Position numbers and translations under genes: made by a program. DNA of 64,000 bases from Pinibacter aurantiacus. GTDB lineage: Bacteria; Bacteroidota; Bacteroidia; Chitinophagales; Chitinophagaceae. Shown here one piece after another: positions 8,749 to 18,159 of this stretch. The stretch's first letter is position 1. Each line of letters begins with the position of its first letter. Where the stretch lies: the NCBI RefSeq assembly GCF_019130065.1, contig NZ_JAHSPG010000015.1:62001-126000 (forward strand), read 5' to 3'. Under the pieces are notes generated by a model, which was not told where the DNA came from, did not search any database, and saw only the letters and a program-made list of their open reading frames with translations.

Positions 8749-10374
8749 TTAGTTATATCCAGGGTTTTGTTCCAGTTTCGCATCTTTGTTAAGATCGATC
8801 TGGCTCTGTGGAATTGGCATCAAAAGGTTTGTTGTCGTAAGCCCTTTGATGGAATATGTTGCAGGATTTGCAACAGCGTTATATTTCAAAGCTCTGTCAA
8901 CAAGTGTGCCCGTACGAGTCAATGTCAAACGCCTGTTTTCTTCACCTACCAGTTCTCTCGCACGCTCGTCAAGCAGGAAGTCCATTGTCATATCAGCAGC
9001 ACTTACCTGTGGAGCTTGTGCTCTTGTGCGCAATGCATTGATTGAATTTGCAGCATCTGTTGTTTTACCTTGTTTGATCTGCGCTTCGGCGAGTAACAAA
9101 TATGTTTCGCCCAAACGCATTAAGATAAAGTCTTTGAGTGTTGCATATCCAAAATCATCTTTAGGATCATAGAAACCCCATTTGGTAGAATACGGGCAGG
9201 TTCTGAAGATCGTATCTGCATTGTTAAGTGGCACCGGTTTGCCATAAGTTGCAGGGAAAGCCGGATCGTTATAGATTAATGTTCTGTGAATGTTGAATTG
9301 AGAATTTCTCATATCACCAGACGGATACAAACCATACAGGAACCAGTTGTTCAAACGCAAACGTGCAAGCCCTCTTCCACCCAGTGAATCACAAATCTTC
9401 ATTCCTGAAATAGCATAGTAAGCAGCCACCCACACACGGCGTTGTTGGGCGTTATCCACGTTACCTCCTGCTACAGAGGAAGGATTCTCCTGCTCCAAAA
9501 CCCAGAGCGCTTCCTTGTTACCTTGCACACGACGTTCGTTACCATACTGGAACATATCGGAGTAGTAATCTCCGGCTCTTCCTGTGTTAATACCATAACG
9601 TTTGCTGGTAAGGCTGAACTGACCACTGTTAATAATGGCTTGCGCCTGTTGTTCTGCGAGGTCATTTTTATTCATGCGCAGATAAGTTTCCGCCAGCAAT
9701 TGCATTGCCTGGTATTTATTTGCACGGCCATATAGTTTTCCTTTTGAATTGCTTTTTACAGCTTCAATGTCGGGCAGGTTGGTTGCGCCAAATGAAAGGT
9801 CCTCTACAAGCAGCGCATTGATTGAATCTACGGAAGCGCGTGTGAAATCAGTTTTTGGAGTAGTGATTGGTTTTGTTACCAATGGAACTTTACCAAAACA
9901 CTGTACCAGTTGATTGTAGCAATATGCCCTGAAGAAACGAGCTTCTCCATCTATCGCTTTTTTGCTGGCTTCGGTCATTCCTTTTAACGAAGGACTTTCA
10001 ACGTTTGCAATGATCACGTTACAGTTGTTGATAGTTTGGTAGCACCATGTCCACACGCGGTTTGATGCACCATCTGTTGAGTTAAGCAAAGTGTAGTTGT
10101 AGTATGGCGTTTCGATTCCTTCCGGTTGGCCGCTATAAGCGATATCGGTACCTACCTGCCACACGCATAACCATCCCTGGTTGTTGGACCAGCAGAGATA
10201 GGCTGCAAGGCTGTTGTATAAACCTGTTGCAGAGGCTTCGAATCCGAGTGAATCGCTTAGTGTTGTTGGACTGTAGGCTGACATTGGTTTTTCATCCAGC
10301 CAGCTCTTGCTGCAGGACGAGAAAGTGAGCAGCCCTGCAAAAGCAATGAAGATTATGACAATAATTTTTTTCAT
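8749..10374 (-). CDS. SusD/RagB-family glycan-binding lipoprotein
   Basis: Surface lipoprotein that caps the SusC channel and binds the incoming ligand. The chosen start at 10374 gives MKKIIVIIFIAFAGLLTFSSC, a clean lipoprotein signal with Cys21 as the lipid anchor; upstream in-frame ATGs (to 10434) would add 20 charged residues. The SusD helical repeats are seen in ASKKAIDGEARFFRAYCY near residue 140 and in the C-terminal DFILMRLGETYLLLAEAQ and LLDERARELVGEENRR. It follows SusC by about 94 nt and forms the import pair with it. Confidence 0.93.
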   Translation of the reverse strand: MKKIIVIIFIAFAGLLTFSSCSKSWLDEKPMSAYSPTTLSDSLGFEASATGLYNSLAAYLCWSNNQGWLCVWQVGTDIAYSGQPEGIETPYYNYTLLNSTDGASNRVWTWCYQTINNCNVIIANVESPSLKGMTEASKKAIDGEARFFRAYCYNQLVQCFGKVPLVTKPITTPKTDFTRASVDSINALLVEDLSFGATNLPDIEAVKSNSKGKLYGRANKYQAMQLLAETYLRMNKNDLAEQQAQAIINSGQFSLTSKRYGINTGRAGDYYSDMFQYGNERRVQGNKEALWVLEQENPSSVAGGNVDNAQQRRVWVAAYYAISGMKICDSLGGRGLARLRLNNWFLYGLYPSGDMRNSQFNIHRTLIYNDPAFPATYGKPVPLNNADTIFRTCPYSTKWGFYDPKDDFGYATLKDFILMRLGETYLLLAEAQIKQGKTTDAANSINALRTRAQAPQVSAADMTMDFLLDERARELVGEENRRLTLTRTGTLVDRALKYNAVANPATYSIKGLTTTNLLMPIPQSQIDLNKDAKLEQNPGYN

Positions 10375-10468
10375 ATCGAATATATTTATCGCACTATCCA
10401 TGAATGTTCTTTGTTCTCTTTTCTTCTTCATCATGAATGTATTTGTGCGTCTTTATAAAATGGTAGAA

Positions 10469-13400
10469 TTATTTTAATGAAACATTTAAACCAAACACAA
10501 ATGAACGGATGGTTGGATAGTTGTTTGTCCATGAACCAAGCGTACCGTCTGTACCTGTACCTCTTAGTGCTACGTTGTTTTCAGGATCCCAGCCGATCCA
10601 TTTTGTCCATGTGTAAAGGTTTCTTCCACTGGCATAAGCTGTTACGCTTCCCAATTTCAGTTTATCTACCAGTCTTTGTGAAAAAGTATAGCTGAGTGTA
10701 ATGTCTTTTAATCTTGTGTAGCTCGCATCTCTTGGATAAGCGTAACCACGTCTTCCTGTGTTGGCAGCGGTTGTAAGCGCAGGAAACTCCTGGCTCTTGT
10801 TTGCTGCAGTCCAGTAACCCACTTCTTGCGGTGTATTACGACGGCCAGACTCATCTACATAGTTCAGGTCGTTGTCATTTTTTGTAACGCCCTGTACCGT
10901 TTGCAAGAAGATGCTCAGGTGGAAATTTTTGTAATGGAAAGTATTGGTAAAACCACCCAGCCATTTTGGAGCTGTTTGTCCCTGTACAACGCGGTCGCTG
11001 TCAGCAGTAATTTTTCCATCGTGATTGATATCGGCAAATTTGATGAAGCCTGGTTTTGCTGATGGATCTTGTTTGGAAGCATCTTCCCCTTCCTGCCAGA
11101 TACCTGTCATCTGGTAGTCGTAAATGATGCCCACTGGTTGACCTATGAACCATTTGTTACCCACATCACTTTTTCCATCTCCATAAATATCAACCCATTT
11201 GTTTTTGTTACGAGAGAAGTTGATGATGCTTTCCCAACGGAAATCATTGGTAACAATATTTTTCGTGTTCAATGTTACTTCAAAACCCTTGTTGTCAAGT
11301 TTACCGATGTTGTCATACACCGATGTAAAGCCAGTCATAACAGGAATGTTGCGGTTTAGAATGATACCGTCTGTTTGGGTGTGATAGGCATCAATTGAAC
11401 CACTGATGCGGCTGTTCAGCACAGCGAAGTCAATACCAAGGTTCAGGCCTTTAGTAGTTTCCCAATGCAGGTTGCTGTTACCGAGGTTGTCAGCCACCAC
11501 ACCTGTTGAAACCAATCCATTGAATGGATATCTTGCCAATTTATCTTTTGTAATTGTCTGGTAAGGACCCGGAATTGCTTCATTACCTGTTTTACCATAT
11601 GAACCTCTCAGTTTAAGGCTATTGATGGCTTGCAGGCCTTTCATAAATTTTTCATTGCTGATGTTCCATCCAAAGCCAACAGATGGGAAAACACCGTATT
11701 TATCAGTATTTGCACCCATTAAGGAAGAACCATCTCTTCTTACAGTAGCAGTGATCATATAACGGCTGTCGTAGCTATAATTTACACGTGCCATTTGAGA
11801 ATTGATCCTGTATTGGTTCGCGAACGAAGCAGAAGTTTGAGTAGCACCAGCTCCAAGGTTGTTAAACGACAATTGGTCGTTGATGAAACCTACTGCACCA
11901 CCTCTTGTTGAGTCGAACAACTTTTGTTGTGCACTGTACAAGCCTGTGAAATCGATATGGTGCTTGCCAAAGTCTTTTGTATAACTCAGGATATTTTCTA
12001 CAATGTAGCTTCTTGTTTGTGTATTTGTTTTGCTGGCGGTTCCATTCAGGTCGTTTGCCATACGGCCAACGTAGCTACCTGCCAGTGTAGGCAAATACGT
12101 GTAAGCACCGTTCAGTCTGAATTTCAAACCTTTCAATGCGCCCGGGAATTTTATTTCCGCATAGCCGTTGCCATTCACATTCGTGCTACGGTTAACCTGG
12201 TCGGTGTACTGAGGCAACATCGGGTTGGTGTACAGCAATTCTGCATACATTGGATAGATAATGTATTGACCGTTTGCGTCTGTTACTTGTGCATAAGGGC
12301 TCATCGCCGTTGCATTCAGCATATTGATGCGGCCACCATCATAGTTATTGTTGGCAAAGAACAGAGAAGTACCCACGGTAAGAAAATCGGTGATATTAAT
12401 ATCGAGGTTAGAACGGATACTTACTCTTTTATAGTTGAATCCGATCAACGGACCTTTCTCATTCAGGTAGTCACCAGAAACATAATACTTCACATCTTTG
12501 TTTCCTCCGGAAATGCTAAGGTTGTGATCTTGTATGATACCTTGTCTGGTTACCACATCCATCCAGTCAGTGGTCTGACCAGAGTTGTAGTATGGAAGCT
12601 CGGCGATATTTGGTACATCGTACTGCGGAGTTAACCCGGATTGTGCGTTATAGTCTTTCCATTTTTGCACATAAGAAGCACCTTCTCTTGGTTTAAGAAT
12701 GTGAGCGATATCTTCTGTACCGTAATATCCATTATAGCGGATCTGCGCTTTACCGCTTCCTCCTCTTTTTGTGGTAATAAGAATTACGCCACTTGAACCA
12801 TTCACTCCATAAATAGCAACGGCAGAAGCGTCTTTCAAAATTTCAACCGAAGCAATATCATTCGGGTTAATATCATTAATAGAACCGCCGGTTTTGGTTA
12901 ACGGAACACCATCTACCACCACAAATGGCTCTGTACTTGCATTCACTGAGTTTTGGCCGCGTATATTCACAGAGGGTGTTGAACCCGGAACAGATGATCC
13001 GGAAGTAACATTCATACCAGCCACAACACCTTGTATCGCCTGGTACACGTTGGTCACCGGCAACTCGGATAGCCTGGCTTTAGGCACAGAAACCACTGCA
13101 CCGGTTACGTCTGATCTTTTTTGTGTACCATAACCCACCACTACTACGTCGTTCATCATTTTTGCATCGTCCTCTTTCATGATAACGGAAAGTGATTTAT
13201 CGCTTTCCACTTTCACTTTGAATTCCTGGTAGCCTATGGCTGTAATGTGTAAAACAGCACCTTTGGCTGCATTGATCTTAAAGGCACCGTTGGCGTCTGT
13301 AGCAGTTGCGGCTTTGCTTCCCTCGACAGCAACAGTAGCACCAGTGATCGGAAGGTTTTTGGAATCTGCTACTCTTCCGGCAATCGAGAGTGTAGCATTT

Positions 13401-13492
13401 TGAGCGTAAGAAAACGGAGCAGCAAATAAAAAGCAGGCTATTAGCAATAGCAGCAGTTTGGTCTGCCGGTGAAGGCAGTGGTCTTTTTTCAT
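10469..13492 (-). CDS. SusC-family TonB-dependent transporter
   Basis: Outer-membrane TonB-dependent channel for oligosaccharide import. The start at 13492 (MKKDHCLHRQ...) places the signal peptide before SYAQNATL; an upstream ATG at 13516 is possible. Domains: carboxypeptidase-regulatory-like fold at about 36-115 (GRVADSKNLPITGATVAVEG), a TonB-box-like NDVVVVGYGTQKRSDVTGAV, the plug with NVYQAIQGVVAGMNV and VNIRGQNS, then the 22-strand barrel ending in FGLNVSLK. There is no STN domain, so it is not coupled to an anti-sigma factor and more likely answers to the hybrid regulator encoded next to it. Confidence 0.94.
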   Translation of the reverse strand: MKKDHCLHRQTKLLLLLIACFLFAAPFSYAQNATLSIAGRVADSKNLPITGATVAVEGSKAATATDANGAFKINAAKGAVLHITAIGYQEFKVKVESDKSLSVIMKEDDAKMMNDVVVVGYGTQKRSDVTGAVVSVPKARLSELPVTNVYQAIQGVVAGMNVTSGSSVPGSTPSVNIRGQNSVNASTEPFVVVDGVPLTKTGGSINDINPNDIASVEILKDASAVAIYGVNGSSGVILITTKRGGSGKAQIRYNGYYGTEDIAHILKPREGASYVQKWKDYNAQSGLTPQYDVPNIAELPYYNSGQTTDWMDVVTRQGIIQDHNLSISGGNKDVKYYVSGDYLNEKGPLIGFNYKRVSIRSNLDINITDFLTVGTSLFFANNNYDGGRINMLNATAMSPYAQVTDANGQYIIYPMYAELLYTNPMLPQYTDQVNRSTNVNGNGYAEIKFPGALKGLKFRLNGAYTYLPTLAGSYVGRMANDLNGTASKTNTQTRSYIVENILSYTKDFGKHHIDFTGLYSAQQKLFDSTRGGAVGFINDQLSFNNLGAGATQTSASFANQYRINSQMARVNYSYDSRYMITATVRRDGSSLMGANTDKYGVFPSVGFGWNISNEKFMKGLQAINSLKLRGSYGKTGNEAIPGPYQTITKDKLARYPFNGLVSTGVVADNLGNSNLHWETTKGLNLGIDFAVLNSRISGSIDAYHTQTDGIILNRNIPVMTGFTSVYDNIGKLDNKGFEVTLNTKNIVTNDFRWESIINFSRNKNKWVDIYGDGKSDVGNKWFIGQPVGIIYDYQMTGIWQEGEDASKQDPSAKPGFIKFADINHDGKITADSDRVVQGQTAPKWLGGFTNTFHYKNFHLSIFLQTVQGVTKNDNDLNYVDESGRRNTPQEVGYWTAANKSQEFPALTTAANTGRRGYAYPRDASYTRLKDITLSYTFSQRLVDKLKLGSVTAYASGRNLYTWTKWIGWDPENNVALRGTGTDGTLGSWTNNYPTIRSFVFGLNVSLK

Positions 13493-13614
13493 ATAACGTT
13501 TTTGTTTGGTGAGCAATCAGATCGCAGGAATTTGCACCCACCTGAAAAATGTTTGCAAGCAATCCTATGACCCTGTTTGGTACTGTAATATTAGTTTTGA
13601 AACAATCCTGAGAC

Positions 13615-13647
13615 GGGGGGTAAAACTTTTAAAAAGGGTGGGTAAAA
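13615..13647 (-). promoter_or_regulatory. Candidate HTCS operator upstream of SusC
   Basis: On the plus strand GGGTAAAA occurs at 13618-13625 and again at 13640-13647, a 22-nt spacing (two helical turns), preceded by extra G. An equivalent 22-nt-spaced pair lies upstream of GH43 at 20393-20422, and both share TAAAAAGGG in the middle. Such spacing suits a dimeric AraC-type output domain. The second half overlaps the stem of the regulator gene's terminator, which weakens the case. Confidence 0.4.
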
Positions 13648-13673
13648 TCACAATTTTGAAAATACCCACCCTT
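13634..13673 (-). terminator. Terminator after the hybrid two-component gene
   Basis: Perfect 11-bp stem AAGGGTGGGTA (13634-13644) with its complement at 13663-13673, seven bases past the regulator stop codon. Read on the minus strand the hairpin ends in TTTTTAAAAGTTTT, a fair U-tract. Confidence 0.65.
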
Positions 13674-13679
13674 CATCCG

Positions 13680-16600
13680 CTATGCCTTCCCTTTGATTTT
13701 GATCGTGTTATACGTATTATTGAAAGTGTGGCGGTATTTCCTGATATACTCGGACGGTATTACCCCGAACAGCTTTACAAATTGTTCGCGGAAATAACGG
13801 GCATCACCAATGCCAACATAATTTGCTGACTGCGTGATGTTCATGTCGCCGGTCAACATTAACACGGCGGCTCTACGTAAACGGATCGACCGGATAAATG
13901 CATTGGGTGACTGGCCGGAGATGGCTTTAATTTTTTGGTACAACCTGGAGTGACTCATTCCCATTGCCCGCGCAAATTTTTTCATGTTGAAATCATCTGC
14001 ATCGAGATTATTCTCCACTACTTCAATGCATCGCTGCAAAAAGTCCTGGTATTCCGCAGATACTTTTACAGAGGATGTGCGCAAGGTGATGTTGTCGAAG
14101 AAATATTGTTGCAGTTGACTGCGATTGCGCAGGATCGTTTCTACCCTGGCAGTGAGCAGATCTTTGTCAAAAGGTTTGGTGATGTAGTCGTCCGCCCCGC
14201 CTTCGATGCCTTTCAAGCGAACGGCGGCATCTGTGGAAGCGGTGAGCAAAATTACCGGTATGTGATTGAGCCTGGATGACTGTTTGATCTTGGCGCACAA
14301 TTCAAGACCATCCATTTCGGTCATGTTAATGTCGCTGATGATGAGGTCGGGCAAATGCTCGTCGGCAAGCGCCAAACCTTCTACCCCATCATCGGCCATG
14401 TACAAAATGTATTTGTCGTTAAACAAAAGCTTCAGATAATTTCGAACGTCGCGACTATCATCCACCAACAAAATGGAACGTTTTTCTGTGATTACTTCCG
14501 TCACTGTTTTTCCGGAAGCAGGCATTTCTTCTGCCAGTGTTTCGGTGAACTTGTCGTCATTTCCCGCCGCCAGCTCTTCCAGCAATTGGTTATTATTGGT
14601 TTCTGCAACAGGTTGTGCAACAACGGGCAGGTGCTGTTTTCCTTTTTTCAATTGTATGGAAAATGACGACCCGCTGTTTATCTCGCTGCTGATTTTGATG
14701 CTTCCTTTATGTGCTTCTACAAAATGCTTGACCAGGTAAAGACCAATGCCGAATCCGGATTTATGAGTAACGGCATCTGCCGCTTGCGCAAACTTCTCGA
14801 AAATCTTCGCCTGATCGCTTTTTGCAATACCGCAACCGCTGTCTGTTATGGTAATAATTACGTTGTCGTTTTCCTCTTCAATGGTAAATGTGATGGAGCC
14901 TTTTTCCGGCGTGAATTTGAAAGCGTTGGACAACAAGTTAAAAATGGCAATTTCTATTTTCTCCACGTCCACACATATATTAATGGGTGTGTTCGGAGCA
15001 TTGAACTGATATTGTATTTGCTTTGCTTTTGCCTGCTGTATGAAGCATTGATAAACGCCATCGCACAACATTTGCAGATTGACCGGCGTAATTTTTAGCA
15101 TGTCCTCGCCGCTGTCTGCTTTGCGGAAAAGCAATAACTGATCCACCAAACTCAACATTCTCCTTGCATTTCTGTACGCAATGGTTAATGCAAAATCCGG
15201 TGCTTCGTCCAGCTTTTCTTTAATCGGATTGATGATGAGCGACAATGGTGTTCTGAACTCATGTGAAATGTTGGTAAAGAATGACAGTTTCTTTTCCGCC
15301 ATTATTTTATCCTGTTCATTCTTTACATGCGCCAGTTTGATTTCGTATTTAAGTCGCTCCTGTCTGCGTGCATAGGTGATGTAAGCGAAAATCATGGCTG
15401 CGGCGATCAATACAAAAAGTGAATAGGCCCACCATGTTCTGTACCACGGCGGCAGTATGATCACCTGCAACAATTTTGTAGCACTGCTCCAACTTCCATC
15501 AGCATTGGATGTTTTTACCAGGAAAACATACTTGCCTTCAAGCAGTCGCGAGTAGTTGGCTGTTCTTCCTTTGTTTACATAGTTCCAGCCTTTGTCCCAA
15601 CCTTGCAGCATGTATGCATACCGGATCTTGTCGGACGTTGAATAATCGAGTGCTATAAAATCAAGTGACAGAGAAGAGCGATCAAATGGCAAAGTGATCT
15701 GCCGGATGGTTTGACCATCCACTTCTGCAGAGGATGCGTCACCTTGCGCCGGTTTGTTGTCAACTCGCACACTGGTTAAAAAAATGTTGGTGTTGTCTTT
15801 GCGAACAACTACACTATCAGGATAAAAAATATTAAAGCCGTTGATGCCACCAAAAATGAACTCGCCGGAAGACAGCGCCAGCCCGCCATTGAAGCTGAAC
15901 TGGTTACTTTGCAATCCATCCGATTGCGAGAAATTGTTACAGGCATAAGTGTTGGGATCAAACTTCACAAGGCCGTTGTAAGTGCTCATCCACAGGTTAC
16001 CGCTCTTATCTTCCAGCATACGAAGAATGGTGTTGCTTGGCAAGCCTTCTGAAGTGGTGAAGCGTTTAAAATTTCCTGTTGCACGATCAAACAGTAACAA
16101 TCCTCCATCCTGTGTGCCCAGCCAGAAGCGGCCCTTTGAATCTTCCCTTATGCAACGAACAGGATGGCCAATTGCATACACCTGGTGCTTTTTGTTTATC
16201 CTGTCAATCTTGATGAGCGAGGTATAATTGCCCGCCCACATATTTCCCTGCTTGTCTTCTGCAATGGTTTGAAGATTGGCAATGGAAGGATCAAATATTT
16301 CAAACTTGTTTTCTTTCTTGTTAAAAAGATAAAGACTTCCATCGTTGGTAGTGCCGGCCCAAATATTTTTCTGTGCATCCTGGTACACGAGCCATGCATT
16401 TGGTTCGCGGCTGTTGGTGTTGGGATTATATAATTCGAAACGCTCAAAGCGATTGCTGTTTTTCCTGAGCCTGTTTACACCACCGAACCACGTAGATATC
16501 CAGATATCCTGCTGGTCGTCTTTAATGATATTGGTTATGAAATTGCTGCTGATAGAACTGCCATTTGCAGGATCGCTTTTGTAGGTGACATAACTGTTGC

Positions 16601-17747
16601 GACGACGGTCCCAATAGCGCAAACCCGCGCCATCTGTGCCTATATACACGTTATGTTGCCCATCTTCACAGAATGAAAGAATGAAATTATCTACCTTACT
16701 TGGAACATTTCCTTTGTACACTACATGTTCAAAAAACGGCTCACTGCATTCCACAAGGTTAATGCCACCGCGCAGTGTACCAATCCATTTGCGATCATTT
16801 TTATCGCAACAAACGGAATATACTGAGTTGCTGTTTATCAGTTCTGTTCCATTGGAAGATTTGAAAGACGTGGCCGTCCTTGCATTTGCAGGCAATTCAA
16901 AAACACCGGCACCATCCGTACCGATCCACAATGCTTCTTTTTTATCAAAACACAAACTGGTAACCGTCGTGCTCAGCGGAAGATGGTTGTATGAAAGTTC
17001 CTGCGTGTTGGCATTGTAATAAACCAGGTCGCTGTTTGTTCCCAACCATAAATTTCCCTGCTTGTCAATCTCCATCACGTTCGCCTGTATTACCTCCGAA
17101 CTCACCCGCACTATTTCATTTGTTTTGATATCAAATAAAAAAATGCCTTTCCCTTTTATGGAGAGCCAAATCCTTTGCCTTGCCTCGTCATACCTGATGG
17201 CGTGCACTTGATAGTTCCACTCCTCTTTGCCGCCAACCTTTAGTGGCAGCTGGATACCAGGGTGCCATGCACCCTTGAAAACAATGAGACCATTGGTGCG
17301 TGTGCCCACCAACACCAGTTGATCCTTTATGTTTAGAATGGAAAGCACCTCGCCCTGCAAGTGTTGCTGGGCACCATTTCCATGAACGAGATAAATTGGG
17401 TTGGAGAAAGTTTCGTTGTGCTGGCTAAAAATATTGAGTCCGTTTTGCGTACCAACCCAGATGTTATTTTTGCCATCATCGCAAATGGACAACACGTTGT
17501 TGGTAGACAAAGAAGTACTATCGCCAATGATGTTCCTGAAAACTTTAAAATTATATCCGTCGAAGCGATTGAGGCCATCATACGTTCCGATCCACATAAA
17601 ACCGCGGTGGTCCTGGTAGATGGTTGTGATGACGTTATTGGAGAGCCCCTGCTCTATTCCTAAATAGCGAATGGGCAAATCTTTGGCTTCTAATATGGCG
17701 CAGAAAGCCAGTAAATATACCAGCAAAAAAGTCTTTCTTATCAGCAT
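13680..17747 (-). CDS. Hybrid two-component sensor/regulator (HTCS)
   Basis: One-protein sensor and transcription factor for the carbohydrate locus. The start at 17747 gives a signal peptide before EAKDLPIRYLG. Domains: periplasmic Reg_prop propeller blades to about residue 660 (repeated NLWLGTNSDL, HRGFMWIGTYDGLNRFDGY), a Y_Y_Y domain, one membrane span (WWAYSLFVLIAAAMIFAYI), HisKA with phospho-His in FFTNISHEFRTPLSLIINP, HATPase (IFNLLSNAFKFTPEKG, GFGIGLYLVKHF), receiver (ILLVDDSRDVRNYL with phospho-Asp in LIISDINMTEMDG), and a C-terminal AraC-type HTH (MSHSRLYQKIKAISGQSPN). All phosphorelay residues are present. It sits between SusC and GH105, as is usual for such regulators. Confidence 0.95.
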   Translation of the reverse strand: MLIRKTFLLVYLLAFCAILEAKDLPIRYLGIEQGLSNNVITTIYQDHRGFMWIGTYDGLNRFDGYNFKVFRNIIGDSTSLSTNNVLSICDDGKNNIWVGTQNGLNIFSQHNETFSNPIYLVHGNGAQQHLQGEVLSILNIKDQLVLVGTRTNGLIVFKGAWHPGIQLPLKVGGKEEWNYQVHAIRYDEARQRIWLSIKGKGIFLFDIKTNEIVRVSSEVIQANVMEIDKQGNLWLGTNSDLVYYNANTQELSYNHLPLSTTVTSLCFDKKEALWIGTDGAGVFELPANARTATSFKSSNGTELINSNSVYSVCCDKNDRKWIGTLRGGINLVECSEPFFEHVVYKGNVPSKVDNFILSFCEDGQHNVYIGTDGAGLRYWDRRRNSYVTYKSDPANGSSISSNFITNIIKDDQQDIWISTWFGGVNRLRKNSNRFERFELYNPNTNSREPNAWLVYQDAQKNIWAGTTNDGSLYLFNKKENKFEIFDPSIANLQTIAEDKQGNMWAGNYTSLIKIDRINKKHQVYAIGHPVRCIREDSKGRFWLGTQDGGLLLFDRATGNFKRFTTSEGLPSNTILRMLEDKSGNLWMSTYNGLVKFDPNTYACNNFSQSDGLQSNQFSFNGGLALSSGEFIFGGINGFNIFYPDSVVVRKDNTNIFLTSVRVDNKPAQGDASSAEVDGQTIRQITLPFDRSSLSLDFIALDYSTSDKIRYAYMLQGWDKGWNYVNKGRTANYSRLLEGKYVFLVKTSNADGSWSSATKLLQVIILPPWYRTWWAYSLFVLIAAAMIFAYITYARRQERLKYEIKLAHVKNEQDKIMAEKKLSFFTNISHEFRTPLSLIINPIKEKLDEAPDFALTIAYRNARRMLSLVDQLLLFRKADSGEDMLKITPVNLQMLCDGVYQCFIQQAKAKQIQYQFNAPNTPINICVDVEKIEIAIFNLLSNAFKFTPEKGSITFTIEEENDNVIITITDSGCGIAKSDQAKIFEKFAQAADAVTHKSGFGIGLYLVKHFVEAHKGSIKISSEINSGSSFSIQLKKGKQHLPVVAQPVAETNNNQLLEELAAGNDDKFTETLAEEMPASGKTVTEVITEKRSILLVDDSRDVRNYLKLLFNDKYILYMADDGVEGLALADEHLPDLIISDINMTEMDGLELCAKIKQSSRLNHIPVILLTASTDAAVRLKGIEGGADDYITKPFDKDLLTARVETILRNRSQLQQYFFDNITLRTSSVKVSAEYQDFLQRCIEVVENNLDADDFNMKKFARAMGMSHSRLYQKIKAISGQSPNAFIRSIRLRRAAVLMLTGDMNITQSANYVGIGDARYFREQFVKLFGVIPSEYIRKYRHTFNNTYNTIKIKGKA

Positions 17748-17919
17748 CGTTAGTTTTGTGATCCTTATTGTCCGCAAATAAGTGTGAATCGTACAATTAA
17801 ATTAGCTTTTTCAGAAAAACTTATCAAGTATTTACCCACTTTTGTTGAAAAAAATATTACGCGCAGGAATTCGATGTCATCACGTTATGCAACTGGTATT
17901 AATGTTGCATTGCTGCACC

Positions 17920-17951
17920 AGACCTGACAGGTTTTAAAACCTGTCAGGTCT
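17920..17951. repeat. Perfect 32-bp palindrome
   Basis: AGACCTGACAGGTTTT followed directly by its exact reverse complement. It lies in the 412-nt gap between the regulator gene's start and the GH105 stop (17748-18159), where I see no gene. It could be a terminator stem, a protein-binding site or a dispersed repeat. Confidence 0.9.
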
Positions 17952-17967
17952 CGCGGACTCTCCGACA

Positions 17968-18134
17968 TTAACCGCAAAGAACGGAGAGTAGTTTACAGCG
18001 AAATGAATAGCAAGTCACAAGAGCGCAAAGGAAACGAAGAGTGTCTTAATGTTCAACACTCTTCGTTTCCTTTGCGCTCTTGCATGTTGCACCAATATTT
18101 TGAAACTAAACTTCTTTGCGCCCTTTGCGGTTAA
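17968..18134. repeat. Nested inverted repeat with 27-bp perfect hairpin
   Basis: Inner perfect 27-bp inverted repeat: 18018-18044 (CAAGAGCGCAAAGGAAACG...) pairs with 18056-18082 around an 11-nt loop. Outer 12-bp arms TTAACCGCAAAG (17968-17979) and CTTTGCGGTTAA (18123-18134) enclose it. The element ends 25 nt before the GH105 stop codon at 18160. The GCGCAAAGG words repeat within it. Confidence 0.9.
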
Positions 18135-18159
18135 AAAAACGACGCAGTCGGCCAGAAGC

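Noticed and set aside
11924-12634. 236-codon open frame on the plus strand
   Set aside because: It is antisense to the SusC gene; the opposite strand has clear SusC motifs and the translation shows no domain or signal.
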